A stretch of 64,000 nucleotides of DNA from an uncultured Succiniclasticum sp. GTDB lineage: Bacteria > Bacillota > Negativicutes > Acidaminococcales > Acidaminococcaceae. Under the pieces are notes generated by a model. That model was not told where the DNA came from and did no database searches. It saw nothing but the letters and a program-made list of their open reading frames with translations. Below, in pieces: positions 7,947 to 17,901 of the stretch. The stretch spans positions 248,001 to 312,000 of the forward strand of contig UQUU01000001.1 of NCBI GenBank assembly GCA_900544275.1, read 5' to 3'. The first letter of the stretch is position 1. Every line of letters begins with the position of its first letter. The position numbers were made by a program, and so were the translations under genes.

Positions 7947-10592
7947 TCAGGATTTATTAGTCGCCCCTTCCAGACCCAACAGCTTGCGGCCGATCTTGCG
8001 CAGCATATCTACTGCCAGCATGGACAAAGCGCATAAAAGGACCACGCCCCATTCCTGCCCGTTCAACGGCGCCGTACGCAGCACCCGCCCGCCTACAAAC
8101 GTCAGCAGGATCTGAATAAAGATAATACCGCCCATAACATTGACAAATCCCATGTTCCGACCGATATGATCCAGCAGGTTCAGCCCTTCCACCCGTACGT
8201 TAAAGCCATTGGCTACCGCCATAAAGATGTAAGCGCAGAAAAAACCCGTATAGGTGTAAATGTGGTCCGGCGCGCTGCGGAACAACGAATCCACCCAGTC
8301 GCTCTTGTAAAAGATCACCGCGACAAATGTCATCCACAGGCCGCTGAGAACAATAGAAGCCAGCATACTTTTGGAAACCAGAGGGCCGCTCCGTTCTTTC
8401 GGTTTTTCTTCCATATATTTTTCCAACGCCGGTTCACCGCCGAAAGCCAGGGCTGCCAGGGTATCCATCACCAGATTGATCCAGAGGATCTGGATGATCG
8501 TCAACGGTCGCTCAATGCCGATAAAAGGAGCGATGAAATTGATCAACACCGCAGAAAAATTAATCGAAAGCTGAAAGACAATGAATTTACAGATCGAATT
8601 ATAAATCGTGCGTCCGTACAAAATCGCTTTTTTGATGGACAGGAAGTTATCGTCTAAAATCACGATATCTCCCGCTTCCTTTGCCACTTCCGTACCGCTG
8701 CCCATAGCAAAGCCCACATCGGCTCTTTTTAAGGCCGGGGAATCATTTACGCCGTCGCCGGTCATGCCGACAACCAGGTTCATTTCCTGAGACAGTTTCA
8801 CCAGACGCAGTTTATCCAGAGGCAAAGCACGGGAAACCACCCGTAAATGACGCAGATTCAACTTAATTTCTTCATCCGTCATCGCCGCCAGACTCTGACT
8901 GGTCCATACCTGATCCTGCGGCCGCTGCAGCAAACCGGCATCCTTCGCGATCGCCACCGCTGTTTCCTTACGGTCGCCGGTGATCATGACGATCTGTACA
9001 CCGGCGCTCTGCACCTGACGGATCGCTTCTACCGCTTCCGGTCGTACCTCATCCCGAATGGCAAGAATGCCCACCAGGGTTAATCCTTCTGCCGGCAACT
9101 TCGTATCATCCACAATTTGCGGATACGTACAAAGGGCCAACATGCGGATCGCCTTGCCGGCCAGTTGAAGCATCCGTCCATCCAGCGTCTGCTTCATCGC
9201 TTCCGTTAAGGGCAGGTTACGTCCTGCTTCATCCCAATAATAGTCGCAAAGATCTACCAGCTTTTCCGGCGCGCCCTTAGCCAGTGTGTATTCCTGCGCA
9301 CCCATTACGCCGGCAAAAGAATACTTATTCGTACTGTTAAAAGGCACGAAAACCGTCCGCAACGGCATGTCCTGCATCCGGTACCCGCCAATATATTTAT
9401 TCAGCGCCCGTTCCGTAATATTGCCGCCGACGATTTTCCCATCGGCCAGTACTGCGGAAGTATTTAACGTTACATTTTCGTAAGTATATTCCCTGATTAC
9501 TTCAGGCAGCGCGGCAAAAGAATCGTATTCCTTCATATTACCGGCAATAAAGCCCACTACCTCCAGCTGTCCCTTGGTAATCGTCCCCGTTTTATCGGTA
9601 AACAACAGGTTCAGGCTGCCGGCTGTTTCAATACCGGTCAATTTACGCACCAGTACGCTATCGTTCAACATCTTCCGCATATTCAGGGAAGAAACGATGG
9701 CGATCATCAGCGGCAGGCCTTCCGGCACAGCCATAACAATGATGATCACGGCCAGAATGGACGCCTGCACCACATCGCTGAGCAGCTGCGTTGTATTGGC
9801 CAGGTAGAGCGCCCAGCCGCCGGCCATAAACAGCTTGTGCAGCAATACGGCCAGAAAGATCAGTACACCGCCGGCATAGCCGAAATAACTTATCTTATCC
9901 GCCAGATGTTTCAGCTTTAGTTTCAGGGGGCTGTCCCGATCCACTTCTTTTAATTCCTGGGTCAACTGCCCGTAAACGGATGCATCGCCCACCTTTTCCG
10001 CCCGCATAAGCCCCTGTCCTTCTACGACTACGGAGCCTCTGTATAAACGGTTGGGGTGGAGAAAATCTGTTTCCGTACCCCAGACAAAATCAGCCGGCGC
10101 CGGCGCTTTTTCCGCTTCTTCACTTTCTCCGTTAAGCGCCGCCTGATCCAGCTTTAAAGATCCCTCCAGTAAAACGCCGTCCACGGGGACCTTATCGCCG
10201 CTTTCCAGCTGCACCGCATCCCCGGTCACGATATCGTCAATATGGAGCTCCGCCGGAGCGCCGTCACGCCATACCTTGCAGGTGATACGCCCGGCCTCTT
10301 CCTGCAATTTCTGAAAGGCGTTTTCATTACTATATTCCGACCAGGTAGAAACAAAGGTAGCCAGAATGATCGCCACAAAAATCCCCAGCGTTTCCAGCCA
10401 GTCCGCATGCCCCATGTAGACAAATCCTACATTAATTAAAAGGGCTATGATCAGGATACGTATAATAGGGTCTTTAAAATTATCCAGCAATTTGTCAAAA
10501 AATGTCTGACGGGGCGGTTTGCTCAGCGCATTATTTCCAAATTGCGCCCGCGCTTTTTCCGCTTCTTCGCTGGTCAGACCGATCTTGCTCAT
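7947..10592 (-). CDS. Calcium-type P-type ATPase (PMCA/P2B-like)
   Basis: 881 residues. Domain order: N-terminal cation ATPase domain, actuator domain (LNGESEEAEK, the TGES-like loop), the membrane motif VPEGLP, the phosphorylation loop FTDKTGTITKG with the catalytic Asp, the nucleotide-binding domain (LAKGAPEKL), MITGDRKETA and MTGDGVNDSPAL, and a C-terminal group of membrane helices. The PEGLP form with a long C-terminal cation ATPase domain fits Ca2+ exporters of the P2 group. The start codon overlaps the stop of the upstream YbjN-like gene (ATGA), so the two are translationally coupled. Export of Ca2+ from the cytosol is inferred from family membership; Mn2+ is an alternative. Confidence 0.92.
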   Translation of the reverse strand: MSKIGLTSEEAEKARAQFGNNALSKPPRQTFFDKLLDNFKDPIIRILIIALLINVGFVYMGHADWLETLGIFVAIILATFVSTWSEYSNENAFQKLQEEAGRITCKVWRDGAPAELHIDDIVTGDAVQLESGDKVPVDGVLLEGSLKLDQAALNGESEEAEKAPAPADFVWGTETDFLHPNRLYRGSVVVEGQGLMRAEKVGDASVYGQLTQELKEVDRDSPLKLKLKHLADKISYFGYAGGVLIFLAVLLHKLFMAGGWALYLANTTQLLSDVVQASILAVIIIVMAVPEGLPLMIAIVSSLNMRKMLNDSVLVRKLTGIETAGSLNLLFTDKTGTITKGQLEVVGFIAGNMKEYDSFAALPEVIREYTYENVTLNTSAVLADGKIVGGNITERALNKYIGGYRMQDMPLRTVFVPFNSTNKYSFAGVMGAQEYTLAKGAPEKLVDLCDYYWDEAGRNLPLTEAMKQTLDGRMLQLAGKAIRMLALCTYPQIVDDTKLPAEGLTLVGILAIRDEVRPEAVEAIRQVQSAGVQIVMITGDRKETAVAIAKDAGLLQRPQDQVWTSQSLAAMTDEEIKLNLRHLRVVSRALPLDKLRLVKLSQEMNLVVGMTGDGVNDSPALKRADVGFAMGSGTEVAKEAGDIVILDDNFLSIKKAILYGRTIYNSICKFIVFQLSINFSAVLINFIAPFIGIERPLTIIQILWINLVMDTLAALAFGGEPALEKYMEEKPKERSGPLVSKSMLASIVLSGLWMTFVAVIFYKSDWVDSLFRSAPDHIYTYTGFFCAYIFMAVANGFNVRVEGLNLLDHIGRNMGFVNVMGGIIFIQILLTFVGGRVLRTAPLNGQEWGVVLLCALSMLAVDMLRKIGRKLLGLEGATNKS

Positions 10593-11104
10593 TCAGCCGT
10601 CTCCCCATTTCCCGCATTTACGCCAACCGGACCGCCTACCACGGCAGGAAGCCGCAGCACTTCGCTTTCCAGATGGGGCTGGATCACGTTCAGCAGCATC
10701 ACCAGGATCAGTTCCGGATCAAAATGCGCTTCGTCCGCAACCAGACTGCATTTCAGCTCCAGATGACCATCCTGGGTCGCTACGTATTTAAAAGCTTCCA
10801 GACGCTCATTCAGCCCGTTAATATATTCCAACACCCGGCCTTTGTTTTCTTCTGTCAACACCTTATGCCCGACCAGCACCTTGATCACGCCGTAAATCGA
10901 ATCATTCAGGAGGACCTGTACATACTGCTGCTGCCCGCCTGCCTGCAGGCCGCTGTAATAGATCACGGTACGGAACTGATCGTCATATTCTTCTTTATGA
11001 AAGCCCCTGACGTCATGCTCTTTGATAAATTCATCAAATTTCTCCGCTTTCACACGGGGTCCGTTAGTTGCGTTCAACTGTGACTGCATTTCTTCTAATG
11101 CCAT
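10589..11104 (-). CDS. YbjN-like small soluble protein
   Basis: About 171 residues, acidic, with no signal peptide or membrane helix. The pattern (an alpha-beta unit, FRTVIYYSGLQAGGQQQYVQVLLND, then VLEYINGLNERLEAFKYVATQDGHLELKCSL) resembles the YbjN / type III secretion chaperone-like fold; this is a recognition by pattern, moderately secure. I chose the ATG at 11104 because GGGAGAGG precedes it; an ATG at 11122 overlaps that site. The stop overlaps the Ca-ATPase start, and the YddA-type ABC gene ends 25 bp upstream, so the three form one operon. A role linked to the pump or to envelope stress is inference. Confidence 0.7.
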   Translation of the reverse strand: MALEEMQSQLNATNGPRVKAEKFDEFIKEHDVRGFHKEEYDDQFRTVIYYSGLQAGGQQQYVQVLLNDSIYGVIKVLVGHKVLTEENKGRVLEYINGLNERLEAFKYVATQDGHLELKCSLVADEAHFDPELILVMLLNVIQPHLESEVLRLPAVVGGPVGVNAGNGETAE

Positions 11105-11129
11105 TTTACACCTCTCCCACACACATTTT

Positions 11130-12857
11130 TTAATTTTCCATCCAGCGGATGGTCCGACTCGGTTTATCTAAGTATAACACGTTTTGGTGATATTTGTTCA
11201 ACGTACTTCTGTGACCGACGCTGACTAACGTAGTTTGGGGCGCATCCGCCGCCAGCAACGAGTAGACCCGGGCCTCCGTCTCTTCATCCAAAGCGGAAGA
11301 GGCCTCATCTAAAAACAGCCACAGCGGCTTATAAATCAACGCTCTGACAAAGGCCAGACGCTGCTGTTCTCCAATGGACAGCACATGACTCCAGTCCGCC
11401 TCCTCCGGCAGTTTTTCAGATAAATAACCGATCGAACAGGCACTCATCAACTTTTTCAGCTCTTCATCCGTCCGTGTTTCCGCACCCGGATACAACAGTG
11501 CCTCCCGTAACGTTCCCAAAGGCAGATAGGGGCGCTGGGGGATAAACATGATCTTGTCTTCAGAAGGAAGGAACAACCTGCCTTGTACATAAGGCCAAAT
11601 ACCGGAAAACACCCGTAGCAGCGTACTTTTTCCGCTGCCGGAAACGCCTTTGATCAACACGTTTGTACCCGGCTGCAAGGTAAAATTGCCGTTTTCCAGC
11701 AGACTGCCGCCATCCGGCAATTTTACCGTTAAGCGGTCGGCCACAATATCTCCCGTTGCCGTAATTTCCCGGTGCAGTTCTTTTTGCGCGTCCTTCTCTT
11801 TTACCTGCCGCATATGCAGACCGAAACCGGTCAGACGTTCGACCACCGCCTGCCATTCCGCAATGGAAGCGTACATATCCACAAAATAAGAGAGACTCTC
11901 CTGTACCCGCCCGAAAGCGCTGGATATCTGCATTAAACCGCCCAATGTAATTTCTTTGGCCAGAAAACGAGGCATGGCCACTACCAGAGGAAAGATAATG
12001 GCAATCTGAGAATAACCGCTGTTTAACCAGATCAGCTGCTTTTGCTTTTTAATAATGTGCCAGAAATTATCCAGCAGCAGACCGAACCGCTTTTTAAACA
12101 CATTGCCTTCATGCCCTTCACCACTGTAAAAGGCTACGCTTTCCGCATTCTCACGCATGCGCATCATAGCAAAACGGAAATCCGCTTCGTATTTTTGCTG
12201 GATAAAATTCAGCCCTACCAGCCGATTCCCCACCTTATAGGTAAGCCAGGTACCGATAATGGAATAGAGCAAAGCCGTCCAAACCAGATAACCCGGTATA
12301 TGGAATGTCATCCCTCCCACCGAAAACTGCAACGGACCCGACAGATTATATAAAATAAACACAAAAGAAACAAAGGTGGTAAAAGCCTTTAAAATACCGA
12401 TGCCGAACCGCAGCGTATATTCCACAAACATCCGCACGTCCTCACTGATACGCTGGTCCGGATTATCGGTGGACGTACCGAACATCTGCAGGCGATAGTA
12501 AGTTTTATTTTTCAGCCATTCGTCTATGTAGGCTCGGGTCAGCCAGCGCCGCCAGTTAATGATCAGGATCTGTTGTAAGTAAAACGCGTATACCGCAAGT
12601 ATAATATAAATGAAAGCCAACCAGGTAAAACGAAATAATTCGTGAAAAATCTTCTCTTTTTCGTAGTTTTGCAGGGCGCTGTAAAAAACATTGTACCATT
12701 CATTGATCTGCACCAGCATAAAAACCACGCCCAGTGTCAAAGCAATGATCGCCGCCAGCAACAGATACGCTTTTTTCTTTTCTTCGCTCTGCCAATAACT
12801 CTTGGTAAGCGCCCAGACGTTCCTGAAAAAACGCCGGCTTTCCTCCATTTTTTTCAT
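11130..12857 (-). CDS. YddA/SbmA-BacA-type ABC transporter (fused membrane and ATPase domains)
   Basis: 575 residues. The N-terminal ABC_membrane_2 domain (about 1-330) has several hydrophobic segments and the typical NEWYNVFYSALQNYE and DNPDQRISEDVR stretches. The ATPase domain (about 375-575) shows Walker A GVSGSGKST, signature LSIGEQQR and Walker B LWLFLDEASSALDE. Members of this half-transporter group include peroxisomal ABCD-like proteins, SbmA/BacA peptide importers and YddA; the substrate here is unknown. The start at 12857 has only a weak ribosome binding site (GATAGG); a second ATG lies three codons downstream. It is the first gene of the operon with the YbjN-like protein and the Ca-type ATPase. 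Confidence 0.88.
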   Translation of the reverse strand: MKKMEESRRFFRNVWALTKSYWQSEEKKKAYLLLAAIIALTLGVVFMLVQINEWYNVFYSALQNYEKEKIFHELFRFTWLAFIYIILAVYAFYLQQILIINWRRWLTRAYIDEWLKNKTYYRLQMFGTSTDNPDQRISEDVRMFVEYTLRFGIGILKAFTTFVSFVFILYNLSGPLQFSVGGMTFHIPGYLVWTALLYSIIGTWLTYKVGNRLVGLNFIQQKYEADFRFAMMRMRENAESVAFYSGEGHEGNVFKKRFGLLLDNFWHIIKKQKQLIWLNSGYSQIAIIFPLVVAMPRFLAKEITLGGLMQISSAFGRVQESLSYFVDMYASIAEWQAVVERLTGFGLHMRQVKEKDAQKELHREITATGDIVADRLTVKLPDGGSLLENGNFTLQPGTNVLIKGVSGSGKSTLLRVFSGIWPYVQGRLFLPSEDKIMFIPQRPYLPLGTLREALLYPGAETRTDEELKKLMSACSIGYLSEKLPEEADWSHVLSIGEQQRLAFVRALIYKPLWLFLDEASSALDEETEARVYSLLAADAPQTTLVSVGHRSTLNKYHQNVLYLDKPSRTIRWMEN

Positions 12858-13066
12858 AAGCCTATCACTCTTTCACTCTTATTTACCGGCCCGCCGGTCA
12901 CTATTACTTTATTTTCTGCTCCAGGGTTGTTGCCACAGCATTTTCTCCGGTCGTAACTTAAAAAGCAACAGCCGGCCCTCTATGGTTATATCCTGAAGCG
13001 TGCGCTCTTTTCTATTTATCCTGCCACTAACAGGCCCATAATATATTTATTGTATAAAAAAGAAAA

Positions 13067-13098
13067 AAGCCTGACAAGGATTTTCTCCTGCCAGGCTT
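13067..13098 (-). terminator. Rho-independent terminator of the RND operon
   Basis: AAGCCTGGCAGGAG pairs with CTTGTCAGGCTT across AAAAT on the minus strand and is followed by a T-run (TTTTTTCTTTTTT). It lies about 33 bases after the stop of the RND permease. Confidence 0.88.
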
Positions 13099-13130
13099 CA
13101 TTATTTATAAACTTTTCACAACCGGATGGA

Positions 13131-16100
13131 TTATTTTTCCACAGCAGCCGTCTGCTCAGAAAGCTGCGTACCTTCTCCGTCATTTTTCTTGTTCCGGTTG
13201 AAGATGCGTTCGATGACCACAAATAACACCGGGATCAAAAAGATGCCCACAAAGGTGCTAAAGGTCATGCCGCCTACTACCGCGTTCCCCATGGACACAC
13301 GGGAACCCGCACCGGCACCGGTCGCGATCGCCAGAGGCAGACAGCCTAAAATAAAAGCAAACGAAGTCATTAAAATGGGACGCAAACGCAGATGAGCCGC
13401 ATTGATCGCCGCAGTCACCACATCCTGCCCGTTTTCCAGATTCAGCTTGGCGTATTCCACGATCAGGATGGCGTTTTTTGCCGCCAGACCGATCAGCATA
13501 ATCATCGCGACCTGCATATAAATATCATTTTGCTGGCCGCGGAAGTACTGGGACGCAAGGCAGCCTAATACGGCAGGCGGAACCGAAAGCATAACCGCCA
13601 TGGGGATGGTCCAGCTTTCATACAATGCGCACAACACTAAGAACACAAAGACCAGTGAGATCGCATACAGGCCGTAGGCCTGGTTGCCGGCTTCCCGTTC
13701 ATCCCGGCTCTGATCCGTCCATTCGTACGTATACGTAGTCGGAAGCACTTCCTTTGCCACTTCTTCCAGAGCAATCATAGCCTGTCCGGTCGAATAGCCG
13801 TCAGCCGGGGAACCTGCGATTTTAAAGGCGCTGGCGCCGTTAAAGCGGGTGACGGAAGGCACGGTCATCTCCGGTTCCACACTGACCAGAGAATCCAGCG
13901 GCACCATTTCGTTATTATTGCTTTTCACGTAGAAGAAGCGTAGATTTTTGATATCATCGCGGAATTCCGGCTGCGCCTGCATCACGACCTTCCAGGTACG
14001 GCCGAAATTATTGAAGTCATTGACTTCGCTGCCTCCTAAAAAGGTCTGCAGCGTAGTAAAGACACTGGCTACCGGCACATTTAACGCTTCGGCTTTTTCA
14101 CGATTGATGTCGAACTTATAGCCGGGCGTATCTGTATTAAACGTCGTGTACGCGACACCAATTTCCGGACGCTGGTTCGCTTTCTGTAAGAATTGACGCG
14201 CATACTGATTCATCCGGTTTACGTCATCGCCGCCCAGATTCATAATATACATGGAAATGCTCCCGGTAGCCGATAAACCCGGTAACGCCGGTTCATTAAA
14301 AGCCATGACATTCATGCCGGGCGTCTGTGCTGCCAGACCGTACGTTCGTTTGATCAGATCAAAAGTGCTGGTCGAACGTTTATCATATTCTTCCATCATC
14401 ACCGGAATAATACCTGCGCTGGATTTGGGAGCCATAGAAAGCACATCGAACCCATTGACCGGCATCACATATTTTACACCCGGAAACTTAGCCAGCTCCT
14501 GGGAAAACTTCAACATGGCCTGGGTACCCCGGTTGGAAGAAGCGCCTTCCGGCAAATTATACGAAACAAGAAACATCCCCTGGTCTTCTTCCGGAACATA
14601 ACCGGTCGGCGTGATTTTGAAGAACAGCCCCGCCAGAATCATCAGTACCAAAAGACCGCACATCATCAGCCTGGAATAACGGATACACTGGCCTACCCGA
14701 TTCGTATACCTGGCTACGGTATTGGCATACCATACATTAAAGCGGTAAATGATGTTCCCGATAAAGCTTTTTTTCTCTTTCCCCTCGGTCATTGCCGACT
14801 GGGGGCGCAAAAATTTAGCACAAAGCGCCGGCGTAAGAGACAGTGCCACCACAGCAGATAACGCCATGGAAACAGAAATCGTCAGCGCAAACTGTTTATA
14901 TAACTGCCCGGTAGAACCACCCATAAAGGAAATCGGCACAAACACGGCGGCCAGTACACAGGCAATGGCCACTACAGGACCGGACACCTCTCTCATGGCC
15001 CGATAGGTGGCTTCTTTAGGAGAAAGTCCCGTATCCTGAATATGGTGTTCTACCGCTTCTACCACCACAATGGCATCGTCTACCACAAGGCCGACAGCCA
15101 GAATCATGGCAAACAAGGACAAGGTATTGATGGAAAAGCCCAGAAGTACGAAGGCGCCAAAGGTCCCAATCAGAGAAACGGGAACCGCCAGCATGGGAAT
15201 CAACGTGGCCCTGAGGTTCCCCAGGAAAAGATATACCACCAACAAAACCAGAATCAGCGCTTCCACAAAAGTATGAGCTACCTTCTCCAGTGATTCACGC
15301 ACAAACTGCGTCTTATCGCTGGCAATCACCAGTTTCATGTCCGGGGGAAAACGGGTTTCCGCTTCAACCAGCACCTTACGGATCTCACTCACCGTGTCTA
15401 ACGCATTTGCGTCGGTGGTCAGACTGACCGGATAAATCACGGCCTCGCCGCCTTTACCCTGATCCAGCAGCATAGACGAAGGCGTGTCCATACGCTGCCC
15501 TTCATAGATGGTAGCGATTTCTTTTAAGCGCAATATCTCGCCTTTGGAAGAACGCACAATGATATTCTCGAATTCTTCCGGCCGTTTCAAGCGTCCCTGG
15601 GCGCTGGCTGAATATTTGAATTCCTGATCTCCCGTAGTGGGTTTGGACCCTATGGATCCCACCGGAGCCTGGATATTCTGGCTCTTAATCGCTGCGGCGA
15701 CCTCGGAAGCCGTAATGCCGAGCTGGGCCATCATATCCGGTTTCAGTTCCACGCGCATGGCGTATTCCGGCCCATATTCGCCGACAGAAGACACACCCTT
15801 TACACGTTTTACCGGATCTACCACGTTGGCCGCCCCATAGGCTTTCAGGAACATCCCGTCATAGGTACCTCCCGGAGATGTCAGCGCAAAATACATAATG
15901 GTCTGCGAAGACCGTTTCGCAGTCGTCACACCAAAGCCGGAAACTTCGGAAGGCAAAGAGGATTTCGCCTGGTCCACACGGTTTTGCACCTCAACAGAAG
16001 CAATATCCCCGTTTTTTTCCAGATTGAACGTAACATTCAGTGTGTAACCGCCGGTATTGGTAGAGGTAGAACGCATATCACGCATATTTTCTACGCCGTT

Positions 16101-16307
16101 TACTTTCTGTTCAATCGCCTGGGCGATACCTTCCTCTACCGTAGTCGCATTCGCCCCTACATAGGTAGTACTGACCTCAATCTGAGGTTTGGTAATATTG
16201 GGATACTGCGCGATCGGCAGGCTGAATCCCGCAATCAGTCCGGCAAAGACAATGATCAGGGACAGGGCGATCGCAAAAATAGGTCGATCGATAAAAAACT
16301 TTGCCAC
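13131..16307 (-). CDS. RND multidrug efflux permease, AcrB type (HAE1)
   Basis: 1058 residues, the usual size for inner-membrane AcrB/MexB pumps. N-terminal FFIDRPIFAIALS is typical. The proton-relay aspartates are present in VGLVVDDAIVVVEAVE, and the second membrane half contains MIMLIGLAAKNAILIVEYAK. Two large periplasmic loops lie between the membrane halves. It exports amphiphilic compounds together with the adaptor encoded 16 bp upstream and a TolC-like outer-membrane channel, which is not encoded nearby. The start is GTG, preceded by GGGAGG at about 10 bases. The C terminus ends in a hydrophilic tail (NRNKKNDGEG). A terminator follows. Substrate range is not predictable. Confidence 0.95.
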   Translation of the reverse strand: MAKFFIDRPIFAIALSLIIVFAGLIAGFSLPIAQYPNITKPQIEVSTTYVGANATTVEEGIAQAIEQKVNGVENMRDMRSTSTNTGGYTLNVTFNLEKNGDIASVEVQNRVDQAKSSLPSEVSGFGVTTAKRSSQTIMYFALTSPGGTYDGMFLKAYGAANVVDPVKRVKGVSSVGEYGPEYAMRVELKPDMMAQLGITASEVAAAIKSQNIQAPVGSIGSKPTTGDQEFKYSASAQGRLKRPEEFENIIVRSSKGEILRLKEIATIYEGQRMDTPSSMLLDQGKGGEAVIYPVSLTTDANALDTVSEIRKVLVEAETRFPPDMKLVIASDKTQFVRESLEKVAHTFVEALILVLLVVYLFLGNLRATLIPMLAVPVSLIGTFGAFVLLGFSINTLSLFAMILAVGLVVDDAIVVVEAVEHHIQDTGLSPKEATYRAMREVSGPVVAIACVLAAVFVPISFMGGSTGQLYKQFALTISVSMALSAVVALSLTPALCAKFLRPQSAMTEGKEKKSFIGNIIYRFNVWYANTVARYTNRVGQCIRYSRLMMCGLLVLMILAGLFFKITPTGYVPEEDQGMFLVSYNLPEGASSNRGTQAMLKFSQELAKFPGVKYVMPVNGFDVLSMAPKSSAGIIPVMMEEYDKRSTSTFDLIKRTYGLAAQTPGMNVMAFNEPALPGLSATGSISMYIMNLGGDDVNRMNQYARQFLQKANQRPEIGVAYTTFNTDTPGYKFDINREKAEALNVPVASVFTTLQTFLGGSEVNDFNNFGRTWKVVMQAQPEFRDDIKNLRFFYVKSNNNEMVPLDSLVSVEPEMTVPSVTRFNGASAFKIAGSPADGYSTGQAMIALEEVAKEVLPTTYTYEWTDQSRDEREAGNQAYGLYAISLVFVFLVLCALYESWTIPMAVMLSVPPAVLGCLASQYFRGQQNDIYMQVAMIMLIGLAAKNAILIVEYAKLNLENGQDVVTAAINAAHLRLRPILMTSFAFILGCLPLAIATGAGAGSRVSMGNAVVGGMTFSTFVGIFLIPVLFVVIERIFNRNKKNDGEGTQLSEQTAAVEK

Positions 16308-16323
16308 TTACTTCAGCCTCCCG

Positions 16324-17517
16324 TCATTTCCCGGAAGCAGCCGCGCTGTTGGCAGCAGAGCTGCTTTCCGTACTTAGTTCGGCTTCTGTCATCGCAGTTG
16401 CTTTTACCTCCGAACCTTTATTCACCTTCTGGATTCCTTCCACTACGATAGTTTCGTCTCCGTTCAGGCCTTTTTCCACAAGCCAGAGCTTACCTACCCT
16501 GGCTCCTAACGTTACTTCACGCATATCCACCTTATTGTCGTTGCCAATCACAAACACAAACTTCTTATAAAGCATCTCTTTCACCGCGCGCTGCGGGATC
16601 AGAACGGCATTTTTCCGTGTGCCTGCATTAGCCTGCAGCCGGGCAAACATGCCGGGCAGCAGAATATTGCTGTCGTTCGAGAAACGGGCTTTTAAAGTCA
16701 AGGCGCCGGTGTTGCCGGAAATTTCACGATTGACCTGATCTACGGCGCCGGACCCCTCATACACTGTGCCGTCCGACAGAATCAGTTTCAGATCCTGCAG
16801 CGAATTTACACCGGCATCGGTATGCGCTTTGGCAAGGGCCAGGTATTCATTTTCGGAAATACTGAACTTAATGCGTACCGGATTGGTATTGCTCATAGTG
16901 GCCAACACGGTCTGCCCTGCGGTTACGTAATTGCCTACAGACAGATCACTGGTACTGATCTTGCCGGCAAAAGGCGCCCGGACATCCGTATCCCCCATGC
17001 TGATCTGTGCATTTTCCAATAAGGCTTCCTGGGCTTTTACGGCAGCCTGGGCCTGATCACGTTGGGCAAGAGCCAGATCATAAGCCTGCCTGGAAACAGC
17101 ATGCTGCTCATATAATTTCGCATAACGTTGGGCGTCGGTCTCCAAACGGGCCAGTTCTGTCCGTGCGCTGGCCACACCGGCCTGAGCATTTAACACGTTT
17201 GCCCGATACGTACGCTGATCGATGCTGAAAAGCACCTGCCCGGCTTCCACCCAGTCCCCGCCGTTAAAATTTTTGCTGGTGATCTTGCCTGAAACATTCG
17301 CTGTAATATTGGCTTCCTGCTGTGCTTCCACAAAGCCGGTAAATTCATATAAGTTGGGCGTATCCCGCTTTATGACCTGCATGCTTTTTACCGCTACAGC
17401 GCCGGTCTTCTGCTGCTGCGCCTGTTTGTTCCCGCATCCCGCAAAAACAAAAAGACCCGCGATGGCCAACGAAACCGCAAGCCCCTTCCCCCATGTTCTC
17501 TTCACATTCTCCAACAT
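16324..17517 (-). CDS. RND efflux periplasmic adaptor, AcrA-type lipoprotein
   Basis: About 397 residues. The N terminus has a lipoprotein signal with lipobox FAGC, so the mature protein is anchored through Cys in the envelope. The body shows the MFP order: first half of the lipoyl domain (ANITANVSGKI), alpha-helical hairpin (about 105-175, rich in Ala, Gln, Glu), second half lipoyl (DVRAPFAGKISTSDLSVGNYVTAGQ), beta barrel and membrane-proximal domain (VLIPQRAVKEM). It links the AcrB-type pump to an outer channel. Three consecutive ATG codons follow AAGGAGT; the third (17517) has the best spacing of 7 bases, while 17523 is the longest. Cotranscribed with the permease. Confidence 0.93.
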   Translation of the reverse strand: MLENVKRTWGKGLAVSLAIAGLFVFAGCGNKQAQQQKTGAVAVKSMQVIKRDTPNLYEFTGFVEAQQEANITANVSGKITSKNFNGGDWVEAGQVLFSIDQRTYRANVLNAQAGVASARTELARLETDAQRYAKLYEQHAVSRQAYDLALAQRDQAQAAVKAQEALLENAQISMGDTDVRAPFAGKISTSDLSVGNYVTAGQTVLATMSNTNPVRIKFSISENEYLALAKAHTDAGVNSLQDLKLILSDGTVYEGSGAVDQVNREISGNTGALTLKARFSNDSNILLPGMFARLQANAGTRKNAVLIPQRAVKEMLYKKFVFVIGNDNKVDMREVTLGARVGKLWLVEKGLNGDETIVVEGIQKVNKGSEVKATAMTEAELSTESSSAANSAAASGK

Positions 17518-17679
17518 CATCATACTCCTTCTGAAAGCAGCCTGAAACCGTCCCGCACTTTGCTCCGTACTATGCTAACGAACTTGCTGCCTTATACTAT
17601 CAACTGTTTTAAAACCACATTGTTTCTCCCCACAGATAAAAAGCGATAAAAACAGGATGCGGAATTTAACATATGCATT

Positions 17680-17708
17680 ATTATACGAGAGGGAAAAAGA
17701 AAACGCAA
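17680..17708 (-). promoter_or_regulatory. Probable promoter of the acrAB-like operon
   Basis: On the minus strand TTGCGT (17703-17708) and TATAAT (17680-17685) are separated by 17 bases. The -35 box is weak. The leader would be about 155 bases long. The 17524-17901 spacer otherwise holds the palindrome at 17779-17794 and no gene that I can see. Confidence 0.55.
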
Positions 17709-17778
17709 ACCTGATTAAGCAAGATTAAATCGCGTTTCCTTTCTATTTCTTCTGTTTCCTCTTATTCTCTTTTTTTCT

Positions 17779-17794
17779 CTGACTGGCCAGTCAG
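17779..17794. promoter_or_regulatory. Perfect 16-bp palindrome upstream of the acrAB-like operon
   Basis: CTGACTGGCCAGTCAG reads the same on both strands. It lies about 70 bases upstream of the candidate -35 box. Its size and symmetry fit a TetR/AcrR-type or other dimeric regulator site. No regulator gene is adjacent, so a regulator would act in trans. It is not followed by a T-run and is not a good terminator for the gene ending at 17902, which reads towards lower coordinates. Confidence 0.45.
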
Positions 17795-17901
17795 CACGTT
17801 GTATTTTTCACAATTATTTCAGTAATTATAACGCTCGCTTCGCCGGTGAATTTTCCAGGCCACGCAAGAAACCATGCGTGACCTGTCTCTCCGCTCATCC
17901 C

